DNA from: Bradyrhizobium manausense
GTDB lineage: Bacteria; Pseudomonadota; Alphaproteobacteria; Rhizobiales; Xanthobacteraceae
DNA: 64,000 nucleotides
Assembly: GCF_018130615.1 (NCBI RefSeq)
Contig: NZ_JAFCKB010000014.1
Location: forward strand, 1-64,000
Reading direction: 5' to 3'
Shown here: positions 17,269 through 26,644 of the stretch, in pieces
Layout of the letters: the number at the start of each line of letters is the position of its first letter
Position numbering within the stretch: the stretch's first letter is position 1
The notes under the pieces: generated by a model
The model's database searches: none
Seen by the model: the letters and a program-made list of their open reading frames with translations, nothing else
Told to the model about the DNA's origin: nothing
Position numbers and translations under genes: made by a program

Positions 17269-18059
17269 GCGATTTGTCCGCTGCGCGGGCGCGCTATGTC
17301 GAACTGATTGCAAAGCGGGAACGGATCTCCTCGGCGCGCCTCCTCGCAGCCCTGGCGGCGGTGCCGCGCGAAAACTTTCTGGCGAAGGGGCCGTGGCGCA
17401 TCAAGAGCGAGGCGGCGCGCAGCTATCGCCTGACACCCGATGCTGACCCCGTCCATCTCTACGACAATGTGCTGGTCGCCGTCGACGCGCGCCGCAAGCT
17501 CGACACCGGACTGCCGAGCCTGTGGGCGCACTTCATCGATGTGCTCGACGTCGGAGAGAAGAACCGTGTGGTCCAGATCGGCTGCGGGCTCGGCTATTTC
17601 TCGGCGATCCTGTCGGAGATCGTGGGCCCGAGGGGCCGGGTGGAGGCCATCGAATGCGATGAGCGGCTCGCAGCGCGCGCAGCGGCTTATCTTCGCCCCT
17701 ATCCGAATGTCGGGGTTATCAGCGGCGATGGCTGCCGGGACATCAGCGAGCCGGCCGATGTCATCTTCGTGCATGCCGGCTTCTCGCATCCGCATCCGCT
17801 CTGGCTTCAATCGCTCCGCCCGCGCGGCCGCCTGCTGGTGCCGCTGACGCAACGGGACCGTGAAGGTGCCGCCCTCAAGATCACGCGCAAGGGCAGGGCG
17901 TTCGAGGCCGAGGCGGTGCAGCAGATCCGGATCTTCCCTGGTCAGGGCCGTGGGCTCACGGCGCTCGACGATCGCGTTGCCGACTGGTGGCAGCGGGCAT
18001 CAACCCTGGCGCCGCTGCGCTTTCGCGGCATCGCGCAGGGGCTGCCGTCGGATGGCTAA
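17265..18059 (+). CDS. Protein-L-isoaspartate O-methyltransferase family
   Basis: The 264-residue SAM-dependent methyltransferase resembles the Pcm/PIMT family, which methylates isoaspartyl residues in damaged proteins to start their repair. The SAM-binding loop VVQIGCGLGYFSAIL (about 102-116) and the acidic VEAIECDE strand are clear. PIMT enzymes usually show an N-terminal RxxF-type region; here VPRENFLAKGPW fits. ATG 17265 overlaps the cyclase stop (ATGA), so the pair forms an operon. The true methyl acceptor could differ, as related methyltransferases are often misnamed. Confidence 0.75.
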   Translation: MSDLSAARARYVELIAKRERISSARLLAALAAVPRENFLAKGPWRIKSEAARSYRLTPDADPVHLYDNVLVAVDARRKLDTGLPSLWAHFIDVLDVGEKNRVVQIGCGLGYFSAILSEIVGPRGRVEAIECDERLAARAAAYLRPYPNVGVISGDGCRDISEPADVIFVHAGFSHPHPLWLQSLRPRGRLLVPLTQRDREGAALKITRKGRAFEAEAVQQIRIFPGQGRGLTALDDRVADWWQRASTLAPLRFRGIAQGLPSDG

Positions 18060-18081
18060 CAATGCCTTCCTGCGTTAGGTC

Positions 18082-19182
18082 CTAGACGTCCTTCGTGAAT
18101 TTGCTGATGACGTCCATGAACGGCTTCGGCTTGAACTCGCCATCGAGCGGCAGCGGACGGTTGGGCTGCTTGTCCTTGCGAGTGACGATGCCGTTGATCC
18201 AGCTGTAGCGGTCAGAAATGCCCCAGGTCAGGATCGAGCGTACCGGCCCGCTGGTCGAGATCGCCGTCAGGAGATCGTCGACACGTTTGGCAACGATGGC
18301 GTCGCGTTCCGAAGGACTTCCCGTCAGCTTCTGATCGTCGACGTCGAGTTCGGTGACGTAGACCTCGAGGCCCCATGCGCGGAGCTCGGTGACGAATTCG
18401 GCGAGCCCATGGGTATCGATCTCGAGCTCGGCATGCAGATGCGATTGCAGTCCGACCGCGTGCAGCGGCACGCCCTGGTCGAGCAGGCTCATGATGAGAT
18501 TGCGGAAGGCCGCACGCTTGGCGATGAACGAATCCTTGGCCGACTCGATATCGTATTCGTTGATCGCGAGCTTGACGTAGGGATCGGCCGCGGCCGCCGT
18601 GCGAAAGGCGAGCGGAATCCAGCGGTCGCCGAGATGTTGCGTCCAGAACGTATCGCGCCGGTCGGTGACGCCTCTGGGATTGTCGGGGATGGGCTCATTG
18701 ACGACGTCCCACGAGGTCAGCTTGTTCTTGTAATAGGAGACGACGGTCGAGATGTGATCGACGTAGGCGCGTTCGATACCCTTCGAATCCTTGATCTGCT
18801 TGGTCCAGTCTGGAATGTCGTGATACCAGGCAAGGGTGTGGCCGCGCATGGCCAGATCGTTCTTCTGCGCGAAATCCCAGATGGCATCGGCGCGCTCGAA
18901 GGCGAAGGTGTGCGCGTCCGGCCGCAGCATCGGCCATTTCAGCTCGAGCACCGGCACCACCTGGGTGCAATAGGTGCTGATGGCCTCGCCGACCCGCGGG
19001 TCGGCTTGCAGGTCCCAGAGCGTGGCGGCCGCCCCATAGCCCGGACGACGCTGCGCAAGCTTCGACACCGGCAGTGCTGACGCCGAGGTGCTCGCCGCGA
19101 GTGTTGCGGCGCTACCGAGGAGAAATTGTCGTCTGTCGAGCTTCGTCACGCGGCGGCAGTCCTTCCGGAACCAACGCGCCAT
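18082..19182 (-). CDS. Tat-exported GH10 endo-beta-xylanase-like enzyme
   Basis: The 366-residue protein has a twin-arginine signal (LDRRQFLLGSAATLAAS, about 15-31) and a glycoside hydrolase family 10 barrel. Catalytic residues are visible: acid/base Glu163 in SWDVVNEP and nucleophile Glu278 in YVTELDV; GHTLAWY near 114-120 is also diagnostic. GH10 enzymes cut beta-1,4-xylan or related chains. A GTG at 19149, directly before the twin-arginine motif, could be the real start because the first 11 residues are atypical. It ends convergently 22 bases from the methyltransferase and is next to a glycosyltransferase, so a role in trimming a self-made polysaccharide is as likely as plant xylan breakdown. 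Confidence 0.87.
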   Translation of the reverse strand: MARWFRKDCRRVTKLDRRQFLLGSAATLAASTSASALPVSKLAQRRPGYGAAATLWDLQADPRVGEAISTYCTQVVPVLELKWPMLRPDAHTFAFERADAIWDFAQKNDLAMRGHTLAWYHDIPDWTKQIKDSKGIERAYVDHISTVVSYYKNKLTSWDVVNEPIPDNPRGVTDRRDTFWTQHLGDRWIPLAFRTAAAADPYVKLAINEYDIESAKDSFIAKRAAFRNLIMSLLDQGVPLHAVGLQSHLHAELEIDTHGLAEFVTELRAWGLEVYVTELDVDDQKLTGSPSERDAIVAKRVDDLLTAISTSGPVRSILTWGISDRYSWINGIVTRKDKQPNRPLPLDGEFKPKPFMDVISKFTKDV

Positions 19183-19249
19183 CGTACCAAGCGGTGCCTT
19201 GCGACGCCTGGGTTTCCCTTTGTTGGGTTAACTTTCGCGAACGGCCCTG

Positions 19250-20353
19250 TCAGCGCGCCTGGCGCTGCATCGCCGCCTCGGCGATGCCGTAATAGTGAAG
19301 CGCGCCCTTTTCGAGCGTGAGATTGTCCATCACATAATCGCGAGGCGCGAAGTCGCCCGCACTCACGTGCGACCAGAAGTCGCTCCAGCCAGAGACGAAG
19401 CCGGTCGCGTCGATGAACTTGCGGCCGCAACGTGCATCGAAATAGGGCACCGAGGACACGCCGCCTTCGTAATTCACCCTGTCGGGAAAATACTCCGGGT
19501 CCTGCCAGGGCCCGCCGCGATCCCAGGCGAACACGGGCACGCCGCTCGACAGCGCCTGCTGGCAGGCGATGCCCTGGCTCTCGTGCTCGCAGAGAAAGAC
19601 CATGCTGCGGCAGCGCGCCAGCGCTGTCCTGTAGTCGTCTTCCTTGTAATGGCCGTAGCGGATCACTTCGACCGAGCGGCCGCTCGCTTCGAGATGCCGG
19701 CGGATCGGCCCGATCAACTCGCTCTCATAGCGCGCGTGTTCCCAGCGCACCTTGTCGTAGAGCAGCACGTCGACGCTCTTCTGCGCGGCCGGCGTTGGCG
19801 TCCACAAGTCGGTTTCGATGCCGACCGGCCACACCTCGACATGCGGCCAATACGGCCGGCACATCTCCGCGTACCAAGTGCAGGGCACCAACATGGTCTT
19901 GGTGTTCAGGTCTTGGAGACGCTCCGGCATTTCGATCGGATGGTTGTACATGACGACGCCGAGCAGGAGCGGGTTCTGCCATGCAAACCAGTCGAGCACG
20001 AAAGGGCGCCCGATGATGCAGGCGAGCTCCTCCGGGTGCTTGCGGGCATGGCCGTAATCGTTGACGCGGTAGCGGATCCCGACCCGGTCGAGCCCGGCAC
20101 AGAGATTGAGGAACACGCGCCGCTGGCCGCTGATCCAGGATTTGCCGAGCAGCATGCGCCGCAGCAGCGGCCGGACGTGGCGGTCGCCCGGAAACCAGCG
20201 GTCGTCCCTCTCCTCGAAGAACAAATTGAGCGTCATCCGCTCGCCCCCGTCAGCAGGAGAGGCCGGGACCAGGGACGCATCCGTCCCGCCATGGGGCAGG
20301 GAGGCCGGGTTTGCCCGCAAACGTTCGACAACGTCCATCTTAGTCACGTCCAC
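19250..20353 (-). CDS. Glycosyltransferase, GT-B type
   Basis: The 367-residue protein shows C-terminal GT4-like features: SVDVLLYDKVRWEH, then VFLCEHESQGIACQQALSSGVPVFAWDRGG, in which the E-x7-E-like donor-binding region is seen. No signal peptide or membrane span, so it acts on the cytoplasmic side. The GTG start at 20353 has an in-frame ATG at 20338; neither has a clear ribosome site. It diverges from the flippase gene at 20595 and precedes the xylanase on the same strand, consistent with a small surface-polysaccharide locus. Sugar donor and acceptor are unknown. Confidence 0.72.
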   Translation of the reverse strand: MDVTKMDVVERLRANPASLPHGGTDASLVPASPADGGERMTLNLFFEERDDRWFPGDRHVRPLLRRMLLGKSWISGQRRVFLNLCAGLDRVGIRYRVNDYGHARKHPEELACIIGRPFVLDWFAWQNPLLLGVVMYNHPIEMPERLQDLNTKTMLVPCTWYAEMCRPYWPHVEVWPVGIETDLWTPTPAAQKSVDVLLYDKVRWEHARYESELIGPIRRHLEASGRSVEVIRYGHYKEDDYRTALARCRSMVFLCEHESQGIACQQALSSGVPVFAWDRGGPWQDPEYFPDRVNYEGGVSSVPYFDARCGRKFIDATGFVSGWSDFWSHVSAGDFAPRDYVMDNLTLEKGALHYYGIAEAAMQRQAR

Positions 20354-20594
20354 ACATTAACCAAAGCTCGGGCGACGTCCTGAAATCATGGTTTCTTTTC
20401 CGTGATCGAGGCGACCCGTTCAAGGACAGGGCAAATTTAACGCTAACGCGCGAAACCGGCGGAGCCGCACCCATTCGGCGGCCGATTTGCAGACTTAAAT
20501 GACTACCTTGGGGGATGCTGCGGCGCAGTCCAATCGCCACGCCAAGGCCAACTGATGAACGGCCTGATTGCAAGGCCGCCGGTCCCGTGCACGC

Positions 20595-22034
20595 ATGCTG
20601 AATCGCCATTTCTCCATCTATCTCGTCGCCCATATCCTGCCTGCGGCGGTGGGTTTCTTCGCGGTCACCGCCTACACGCGGCTGCTGACGCCGGCGGAGT
20701 ATGGCGTCTATGTCGTCGGCATGAGCATCGCCGGCATTCTGGGCGCGATCTTCTTCGTCTGGATCAAGCTCTCGGTGTCGCGCTATCAGGCGATGTCGGG
20801 CGATGTGGATTTTCGCGGCACGGCTATGGTCGCCTTTGCCCTCACGGTCGTTGCCATGTGCGCCGCGACCCCGTTGGTGTTCCTGTTCCGCAGCGACGTC
20901 AGTGTCGAGCTGGTGCTGGCCAGCATGTTTGTCGCGATCATGTCGAATGCGGTCGATGTCGGCCAGGAGTTCGAGCGCGCCAAGTTGCGGCCCTATCGCT
21001 TCGCGGCGATCTCGATCGTGCGCAGCGTGTCGAGCGTGGGTTTCGGCCTGCTCGGGATCTGGCTCGGCTGGGGTGGCATGGGCCTGCTCGCGGCGTTTGG
21101 GCTGGGCTCGCTCACCGGCATCGTTCTCAATCTCGTCGGCGATCGCACCAGGATCGCGGGCTTCTCGCGCAGCCAGTTCATGCAGCTCGCGCGCTACGGC
21201 CTGCCGCTGACGCTGGCCGGGCTTTCGGTCGCGGTCTACTCGGCCAGCGACCGGCTTGTCGTCGCCTGGTTGCTTGGCAAGGATGCCGCCGGTATTTTCG
21301 GCGTCGCCGCCGAACTGCCGCGCCAGTTCATGGTCATGATCGCTGGCAGCGTTGCCGCGGCCACCGTGCCGCTGGTGTTCCGCTCGCTGTCGGAGAAGAA
21401 CGACGCCACGACGCGGGAACGATTGACCGAGAGCCTCGAGCTGCTGCTCGTCGTCGTTGCACCCGTCGCGGTCTGGCTCGCGCTCGCGGCGGACCAGGTC
21501 GCCGGCACCCTCGTCGGTGTCGATTTTCGCGCCGGCGTGTCCGCGCTGCTGCCGACGCTGGTGCTCGCCCGCTTCTTCGGCATTACCAATCAGTTCTACG
21601 TCCAGATCAGCTTCCAGCTCGCCGAGCGGCCGTTCATGCTGGCGGCGCAGTCGTTCCTCACGCTGATCGTCGGCGTGACGCTGATGTTCGCGCTGGTCAC
21701 GGGCTACGGCATCTATGGCGCGGCGCTGGCGACGCTCGCGACCGAGGCGATCGGCTTTGGCGTCGCGGTCGTGCTGACGTACCGGGCCCATCCCGTGCCG
21801 TTCGATGTCATCAGGCTCGCCGGAGTCGCTGCATCGGCCGCGGCCATGGCTGGGGCGATCTTGTTCGCGCGCTCGCAGGTGAGCGGCACCGGGATCGTGG
21901 CGCTGATCATCGTGAGCGCTGCAGGCGGTCTCGCTTACGTCGCGGCGGCGTGGCTGCTGAATGTCGCGAACGTGCGGACGCTGTCATTGCGCTTCCTGCG
22001 GACATTCAATCGCAGGGCGCTGGGCGTCCAATAG
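20595..22034 (+). CDS. Wzx-type polysaccharide flippase (MOP superfamily)
   Basis: The 479-residue integral membrane protein has about 12-14 hydrophobic helices and the family pattern of lipid-linked oligosaccharide flippases: an N-terminal YLVAHILPAAVGFFAVTAYTR with LTPAEYGVYVV following, and a mid-region SDRLVVAWLLGKDAAGIFGVAAEL typical of Wzx/RfbX. It would move undecaprenyl-linked glycans across the inner membrane. ATG 20595 is chosen; a TTG at 20568 would add nine basic residues. The 241-base gap to the divergent glycosyltransferase holds both promoters but no element I can name. Confidence 0.82.
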   Translation: MLNRHFSIYLVAHILPAAVGFFAVTAYTRLLTPAEYGVYVVGMSIAGILGAIFFVWIKLSVSRYQAMSGDVDFRGTAMVAFALTVVAMCAATPLVFLFRSDVSVELVLASMFVAIMSNAVDVGQEFERAKLRPYRFAAISIVRSVSSVGFGLLGIWLGWGGMGLLAAFGLGSLTGIVLNLVGDRTRIAGFSRSQFMQLARYGLPLTLAGLSVAVYSASDRLVVAWLLGKDAAGIFGVAAELPRQFMVMIAGSVAAATVPLVFRSLSEKNDATTRERLTESLELLLVVVAPVAVWLALAADQVAGTLVGVDFRAGVSALLPTLVLARFFGITNQFYVQISFQLAERPFMLAAQSFLTLIVGVTLMFALVTGYGIYGAALATLATEAIGFGVAVVLTYRAHPVPFDVIRLAGVAASAAAMAGAILFARSQVSGTGIVALIIVSAAGGLAYVAAAWLLNVANVRTLSLRFLRTFNRRALGVQ

Positions 22035-22128
22035 CCTGACGAAGCGCAGCCTGGTCCAGAGCGACGCCTGCGCTGCACAAGTTTCCCCTTGCGTTCTATT
22101 CCTTGCCGCGGAATGTTGCGGACGAGCA

Positions 22129-22161
22129 GGGCAGCCGCGTCACATTTCGTCGCGGCTGCCC
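22129..22161. other. Perfect 11-bp hairpin upstream of ABC operon
   Basis: Arms GGGCAGCCGCG (22129-22139) and CGCGGCTGCCC (22151-22161) are perfect complements with an 11-base loop. It lies 95 bases after the flippase stop and 126 bases before the solute-binding-protein start. With no T-tract after it, a simple intrinsic terminator is not assured; it could stop flippase transcription or sit in the leader of the transporter mRNA. Confidence 0.45.
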
Positions 22162-22286
22162 CTGACCATGCTCTGTTACGCTTGAAAAGCAAAGTTCGTT
22201 CTGCTCATAAGGGTTTTGAAATTGCGCTGAATCATGCGCAAAAAAGCCCACCGACTAAAGTCGTTAGCCAGCGAGGAAACGAAATA

Positions 22287-23519
22287 ATGCGCAAGCTCAC
22301 TTTGGCCATTGCCGTGATCGCCCCGATGCTCGGTCATGCCGCGTCGGCCGAGGATACCATCAAGATCGGCTACATCGATCCGCTCTCCGGCGGCGGTGCC
22401 AGTGTCGGCGAGGGCGGTCTCAAGACGTTCCAATATCTGGCTGACAAGCTCAACGCCAAGGGTGGCATTCTCGGCCACAAGATCGAGATCCTGCCGCTGG
22501 ACAACAAGACCAATCCGCAGGAAAGCCTGGTGCAGGCCCAGAAGGCGATCGACGCCGGGGCCCATTACATCACGCAGGGTAACGGCTCCTCCGTCGCCGC
22601 GGCGCTCTCGGATTTCATCACCAAGAACAATACGCGCAATCCCGGCAAGGAAGTTCTGTACTTCAACTATGCCGCGGTCGACCCGAGCCTGACCAACGAG
22701 AAATGCAGCTATTGGCATTTCCGCTGGGATGCCAGCTCCGACATCAAGATGGAGGCGCTCACCAACTATATGAAGGACGTCCAGTCGATCAAGAAAGTCT
22801 ATCTGATCAATCAGGACTATTCGTTCGGCCAGTCCGTGCGCGCCGATGCGCGCAAGATGCTCGGCGCGAAGCGGCCCGACATCCAGATCGTCGGCGACGA
22901 GTTGCACCCGCTGCTCAAGGTCACGGACTTCTCCCCCTACATCGCCAAGATCAAGGCGTCCGGCGCCGACAGCGTCGTCACCGGCAATTGGGGTCAGGAC
23001 TTCGCGCTGCTGCTCAAGGCCGCGGCCGATGCCGGCCTGAAGGTCAACTGGTATACGTACTACGCCGGTGGCGCCGGCGGTCCGACCGCGATCAAGCAGA
23101 CCGGTCTCGATCACCAGGTCTTCCAGATCACCGAAGGCTTCCCCAACTCCGGCAATCAGGGTGCGATGGACTTCGAGAAGGCCTTCCGCGCCAAGGTGAA
23201 CCTGTCGCTGTGGTATCCGCGTGCCGTCAACGAGATGCGCATGTTCAAGGCTGCGGCCGAGAAGGCCAACTCGATCGATCCCGTGAAGGTGGCGGCGGCG
23301 CTCGAGGATATGAAGTTCGAGGTCCTCGACGGTGGCCAGGGTGTCATGCGCAAGGACGATCACCAGTTCTTCCAGCCGATCTACGTCTCCTCCTTCGGCA
23401 AGCTCGCCGCGAACGAGCCGTTCGACGAGGAGAACACCGGTTGGGGCTGGCATCTGGTTTCCAGGGTCGATACGCCGCAGGCCATGGTCTCCACCACCTG
23501 CAAGATGGTGCGGCCGTAA
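22287..23519 (+). CDS. Branched-chain amino-acid-type ABC transporter, solute-binding protein
   Basis: The 410-residue periplasmic type I binding protein has a signal peptide (MRKLTLAIAVIAPMLGHAAS, cleavage near ASA-ED) and then the LivK-like start DTIKIGYIDPLSGGGASVGE. ATG 22287 follows GAGGAAACGAAATA. It is the first gene of a five-gene HAAT transporter operon ending at 27339. Family members bind branched-chain amino acids, amides, urea or aromatic acids, and the sequence alone does not tell which. Confidence 0.88.
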   Translation: MRKLTLAIAVIAPMLGHAASAEDTIKIGYIDPLSGGGASVGEGGLKTFQYLADKLNAKGGILGHKIEILPLDNKTNPQESLVQAQKAIDAGAHYITQGNGSSVAAALSDFITKNNTRNPGKEVLYFNYAAVDPSLTNEKCSYWHFRWDASSDIKMEALTNYMKDVQSIKKVYLINQDYSFGQSVRADARKMLGAKRPDIQIVGDELHPLLKVTDFSPYIAKIKASGADSVVTGNWGQDFALLLKAAADAGLKVNWYTYYAGGAGGPTAIKQTGLDHQVFQITEGFPNSGNQGAMDFEKAFRAKVNLSLWYPRAVNEMRMFKAAAEKANSIDPVKVAAALEDMKFEVLDGGQGVMRKDDHQFFQPIYVSSFGKLAANEPFDEENTGWGWHLVSRVDTPQAMVSTTCKMVRP

Positions 23520-23640
23520 TCTCTAAAGCACGTCGCCGTCTCGCGGCCATTGCTTGCGGGACGGCGGCGGCCGGAATGCATTTGATAGCTTGGACGATGT
23601 TCGCCGGGGCCATGTGGCCCCGGACATTCATGAGTGCGCT

Positions 23641-24588
23641 GTGCTTGAACTCGTTGTCATTTCGACCCTGAACGGCGTGCTGTTCGGCATGTTGCTCTTC
23701 CTGCTGTCGAGCGGGCTGACCGTCATCTTCAGCATGATGGGCGTGCTCAATTTCGCGCATGCCAGCTTCTACATGCTCGGCGCCTTCTTCGGCTTCCAGC
23801 TCACGAAATGGATCGGCTTCTGGCCAGCGCTGGTGCTGGCGCCGCTTCTGGTCGGCGCCATCGGCATGGCGGTGGAGCGCTACGGTCTGCGCAACACCCA
23901 CAAGCATGGTCATGTCGCCGAGTTGCTGCTGACCTTTGGTCTGGCGTTCGCGATCGAAGAGATCGTCTCGATGATCTGGGGCAAGAGCCCGCTCGACTAT
24001 CGCGTGCCGTCGCTCCTGGATTTCCCGGCCTTCACGATCTTCTCGACCAACTACCCCGCCTACAAGATCTTCATGCTGGCCGTCTCGATCATCATTTTCG
24101 TGGCGCTTCTGATCGTGCTCAAGCGCACCCGCGTCGGGTTGATCGTGCAGGCGGCGCTGACGCATCCGCACATGGTCGGGCATCTCGGCCACAATGTCGG
24201 GCGCGTCTTCATGGCCGTGTTCGGGGTCGGCAGCGCGCTCGCCGGCCTTGCCGGCGTCATTGCAGGTCCCGCCCTGGTGACGCAGTCCGACATGGCCGCT
24301 TCGCTCGGACCCATCCTGTTCGTGGTCATCGTGTTCGGCGGCCTCGGCTCATTGCCTGGCGCCTTCATCGCATCGCTCGTCATCGGCCTGGTGCAGACGT
24401 TCGCCGTGGCGCTCGATGGCTCGCTGGCGAGCGCCTTCGGGCCGCTCGATCCGTCGGCGGGGCCGTCCGTTCTCACCGACATCTGGAACGTCACGATCGC
24501 GCAGGTCGCGCCGATCGTTCCATACGTCCTGCTCGTGATCATTCTGATCGTACGCCCCATGGGCCTGATGGGGACGCGCGAATCATGA
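23641..24588 (+). CDS. HAAT ABC transporter permease (LivH-like)
   Basis: The 315-residue inner-membrane permease has the family's GLTVIFSMMGVLNFAHASFYMLGAF start and the conserved FGGLGSLPGAF cytoplasmic loop near the C-terminus. GTG 23641 gives the usual N-terminus directly before the first helix; an in-frame ATG at 23554 would add a non-membrane leader and is unlikely. A 121-base gap separates it from the binding-protein gene, and it overlaps the next permease by ATGA. Confidence 0.85.
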   Translation: MLELVVISTLNGVLFGMLLFLLSSGLTVIFSMMGVLNFAHASFYMLGAFFGFQLTKWIGFWPALVLAPLLVGAIGMAVERYGLRNTHKHGHVAELLLTFGLAFAIEEIVSMIWGKSPLDYRVPSLLDFPAFTIFSTNYPAYKIFMLAVSIIIFVALLIVLKRTRVGLIVQAALTHPHMVGHLGHNVGRVFMAVFGVGSALAGLAGVIAGPALVTQSDMAASLGPILFVVIVFGGLGSLPGAFIASLVIGLVQTFAVALDGSLASAFGPLDPSAGPSVLTDIWNVTIAQVAPIVPYVLLVIILIVRPMGLMGTRES

Positions 24589-25877
24589 CCACCGCAATGA
24601 CTTCGACCTCCAAGGCGGTTGCCGATCCTGCCGGCGGAAGCCTGCGCTTTTATGGCGTCTGGGCGCTCGGCATCATCGTACTGATCGTGCTGCCGATGCT
24701 CTTCTCGTCGGGCGGCTCGCTGACCTCCTTCAGCCTGATCGGCATCGCGATCGTGTTCGCGCTGTCCTACAACATCCTGCTCGGTCAGACCGGGCTGCTG
24801 TCGTTCGGCCACGCTGTTCATTACGGCCTCGGTGGCTTCGCGGCCTGCCACATGATGAATGCGGTGGTGTCGCATGGCTGGCCGATCCCGCTGCCGTTCA
24901 TCCCGCTGTTCGGCGGGCTCGGCGGGCTCGTCTTCGCTGTCATCATCGGCTGGGTCATGACCAAGCGTGCCGGCACCGTGTTTGCGATGATCTCGCTCGG
25001 CATCGGCGAACTGGTGGCGTCGTCCTCGCTGATCCTGCGCTCGGTGTTCGGCGGTGAGGCCGGCATCACCACGGACCGGACCGCGCTGCCGAAGCTGCTC
25101 GGCTGGTCGTTCGGGCCGCAGCTTCAGGTCTATTACCTCATCGCCTTCTGGCTCGTGCTGTCTGCCATTGCGATGTACGCGCTGACGCGCACGCCGCTCG
25201 GACGGATCTGCAATGCAGTCCGCGACAATCCGGAGCGCGTCCAGTTCATCGGTTACGATCCGCACGTCGTGCGCTACATCGCATTCTGCTTTGCCGGCTT
25301 CTTCGCCGGCGTTGCCGGCGGTCTCGCCGCGATCAATTTCGAGATCGCGAACTCCGCCTATCTCGGCGCGATCCAGTCCGGTCTCGTGCTGTTCTCGACC
25401 TTCATCGGCGGCACCGCCTATTTCTTCGGCCCGATCCTGGGCGCGATCCTCGTCACCTATCTGCAGCTCGGGCTGACCAGCCTGACCACGGTCTGGCAGC
25501 TCTATTTCGGCATCATCTTCATCGGGATCGTGATGTACTCGCCGGGCGGCATTGCCGGCCTGCTGATGATGCATCGGCCGCTGATCCGCGCCGGGACGCT
25601 ATGGACGGTGATTCCGTCCTATCTCGTTGCGATCGTACCGACGGTCGCACTGGCCTGCGGCGTGATCCTGACCATCGAGACCGTCGCCCGTTTCTCCGGT
25701 GGCGATCCTATCAATCTGTTCGGCGTTGCCTTCAACGCGACATCGCCGGTGACCTGGCTCACCGCTGCGGTTCTGGTGGCCGGCGGCTTCTACGTCGCGC
25801 GGCTGACCTGGCGGCGGATCGCGGACGCATGGGATCGCGCCGCTACGGTGGCGCGTGACCGGGGGTATTTGGCATGA
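24585..25877 (+). CDS. HAAT ABC transporter permease (LivM-like), extended C-terminus
   Basis: The 430-residue membrane protein has LivM signatures ALSYNILLGQTGLLSFGHA and VRDNPERVQFIGYD, and forms the channel with the upstream permease. Compared with typical LivM (about 320-360 residues) it has roughly 90 extra residues at the C-terminus containing two more hydrophobic helices (about residues 340-365 and 390-405). ATG 24585 overlaps the preceding stop; the frame is open further upstream only as a shadow of LivH. The stop overlaps the ATPase start. Confidence 0.85.
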   Translation: MTTAMTSTSKAVADPAGGSLRFYGVWALGIIVLIVLPMLFSSGGSLTSFSLIGIAIVFALSYNILLGQTGLLSFGHAVHYGLGGFAACHMMNAVVSHGWPIPLPFIPLFGGLGGLVFAVIIGWVMTKRAGTVFAMISLGIGELVASSSLILRSVFGGEAGITTDRTALPKLLGWSFGPQLQVYYLIAFWLVLSAIAMYALTRTPLGRICNAVRDNPERVQFIGYDPHVVRYIAFCFAGFFAGVAGGLAAINFEIANSAYLGAIQSGLVLFSTFIGGTAYFFGPILGAILVTYLQLGLTSLTTVWQLYFGIIFIGIVMYSPGGIAGLLMMHRPLIRAGTLWTVIPSYLVAIVPTVALACGVILTIETVARFSGGDPINLFGVAFNATSPVTWLTAAVLVAGGFYVARLTWRRIADAWDRAATVARDRGYLA

Positions 25878-26644
25878 GCGAAGCGGTATCTGGCACGACC
25901 GCAGCCATTGAAGTTCGCGCCGTCGAAAAGCGCTTTGGCAATGTCGGCATCATTCGCGACCTCAATCTCAGCGTCGCCAGGGGGGAGCGGCACGCCATTA
26001 TCGGGCCGAACGGCGCCGGCAAATCGACGACGTTCAATCTGATCAGCGGCCATATCGCGCCGACCTCGGGTGAGGTGAAGCTGAACGGCGATCTGATCTC
26101 GGGCCTGCGGCCTTTCGAGATCAACCGTCGTGGCCTTTCGCGCTCATTCCAGGTGACCAACGTGTTCGCGCGCATGACGGTCTGGGAAAACGTGCGCTGC
26201 GCCGTGCTGTGGGCGACGGGCCATCGCTACGCGTTCTGGAAGAACGTCGACAGCCTGCCCGAGGTGCGCGAGCGTACCGCGCAGATCCTCGACGACATTC
26301 ATCTCACGCATCGTCGCGATGTTCCGGCGGGCCTGCTCACTTACGCCGAACAGCGCGAGCTCGAGATCGGCATCACGATCGCGAGCGGGGCCACCGTCGT
26401 CATGCTGGATGAGCCGACGGCGGGCATGAGCCACGCCGAGACCGACCGCGCGGTATCGCTGATCCGACGACTGACCGAGGGCAAGACGCTCGTCATCGTC
26501 GAGCACGACATGAGCGTCGTGTTCGGCCTTGCCGACCGCATCTCGGTCCTGGTTTACGGCCACATCATCGCCTCGGGCACGCCGGAAGAGATTCGGCGCG
26601 ATCCCAAGGTCAAGGAAGCCTATCTCGGCGAGGAAGCGCACTGA
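25874..26644 (+). CDS. HAAT ABC transporter ATPase (LivG-like)
   Basis: The 256-residue nucleotide-binding subunit has an intact Walker A (GPNGAGKST, about 52-60), a signature-like segment (LLTYAEQRELEIGITIA, in place of LSYGEQR) and Walker B VVMLDEPTAGMS, with the switch His in VIVEHDM. The C-loop lacks the usual SGGQ form, as is common for LivG. It sits between the permease and the second ATPase with four-base and one-base overlaps. Confidence 0.88.
   Translation: MSEAVSGTTAAIEVRAVEKRFGNVGIIRDLNLSVARGERHAIIGPNGAGKSTTFNLISGHIAPTSGEVKLNGDLISGLRPFEINRRGLSRSFQVTNVFARMTVWENVRCAVLWATGHRYAFWKNVDSLPEVRERTAQILDDIHLTHRRDVPAGLLTYAEQRELEIGITIASGATVVMLDEPTAGMSHAETDRAVSLIRRLTEGKTLVIVEHDMSVVFGLADRISVLVYGHIIASGTPEEIRRDPKVKEAYLGEEAH

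Noticed and set aside
13765-17313. An uninterrupted antisense reading frame of nearly 1,200 codons opposite the SAM-cyclase gene
   Set aside because: It mirrors the strongly supported cyclase gene in a high-GC genome; its translation is low-complexity, Arg/Asp/His-rich and has no domain.
24060-25574. Antisense frame of about 500 codons across the HAAT permeases
   Set aside because: The sense strand encodes two well-defined membrane proteins; the antisense product is an Asp/Arg/Gly-rich shadow.
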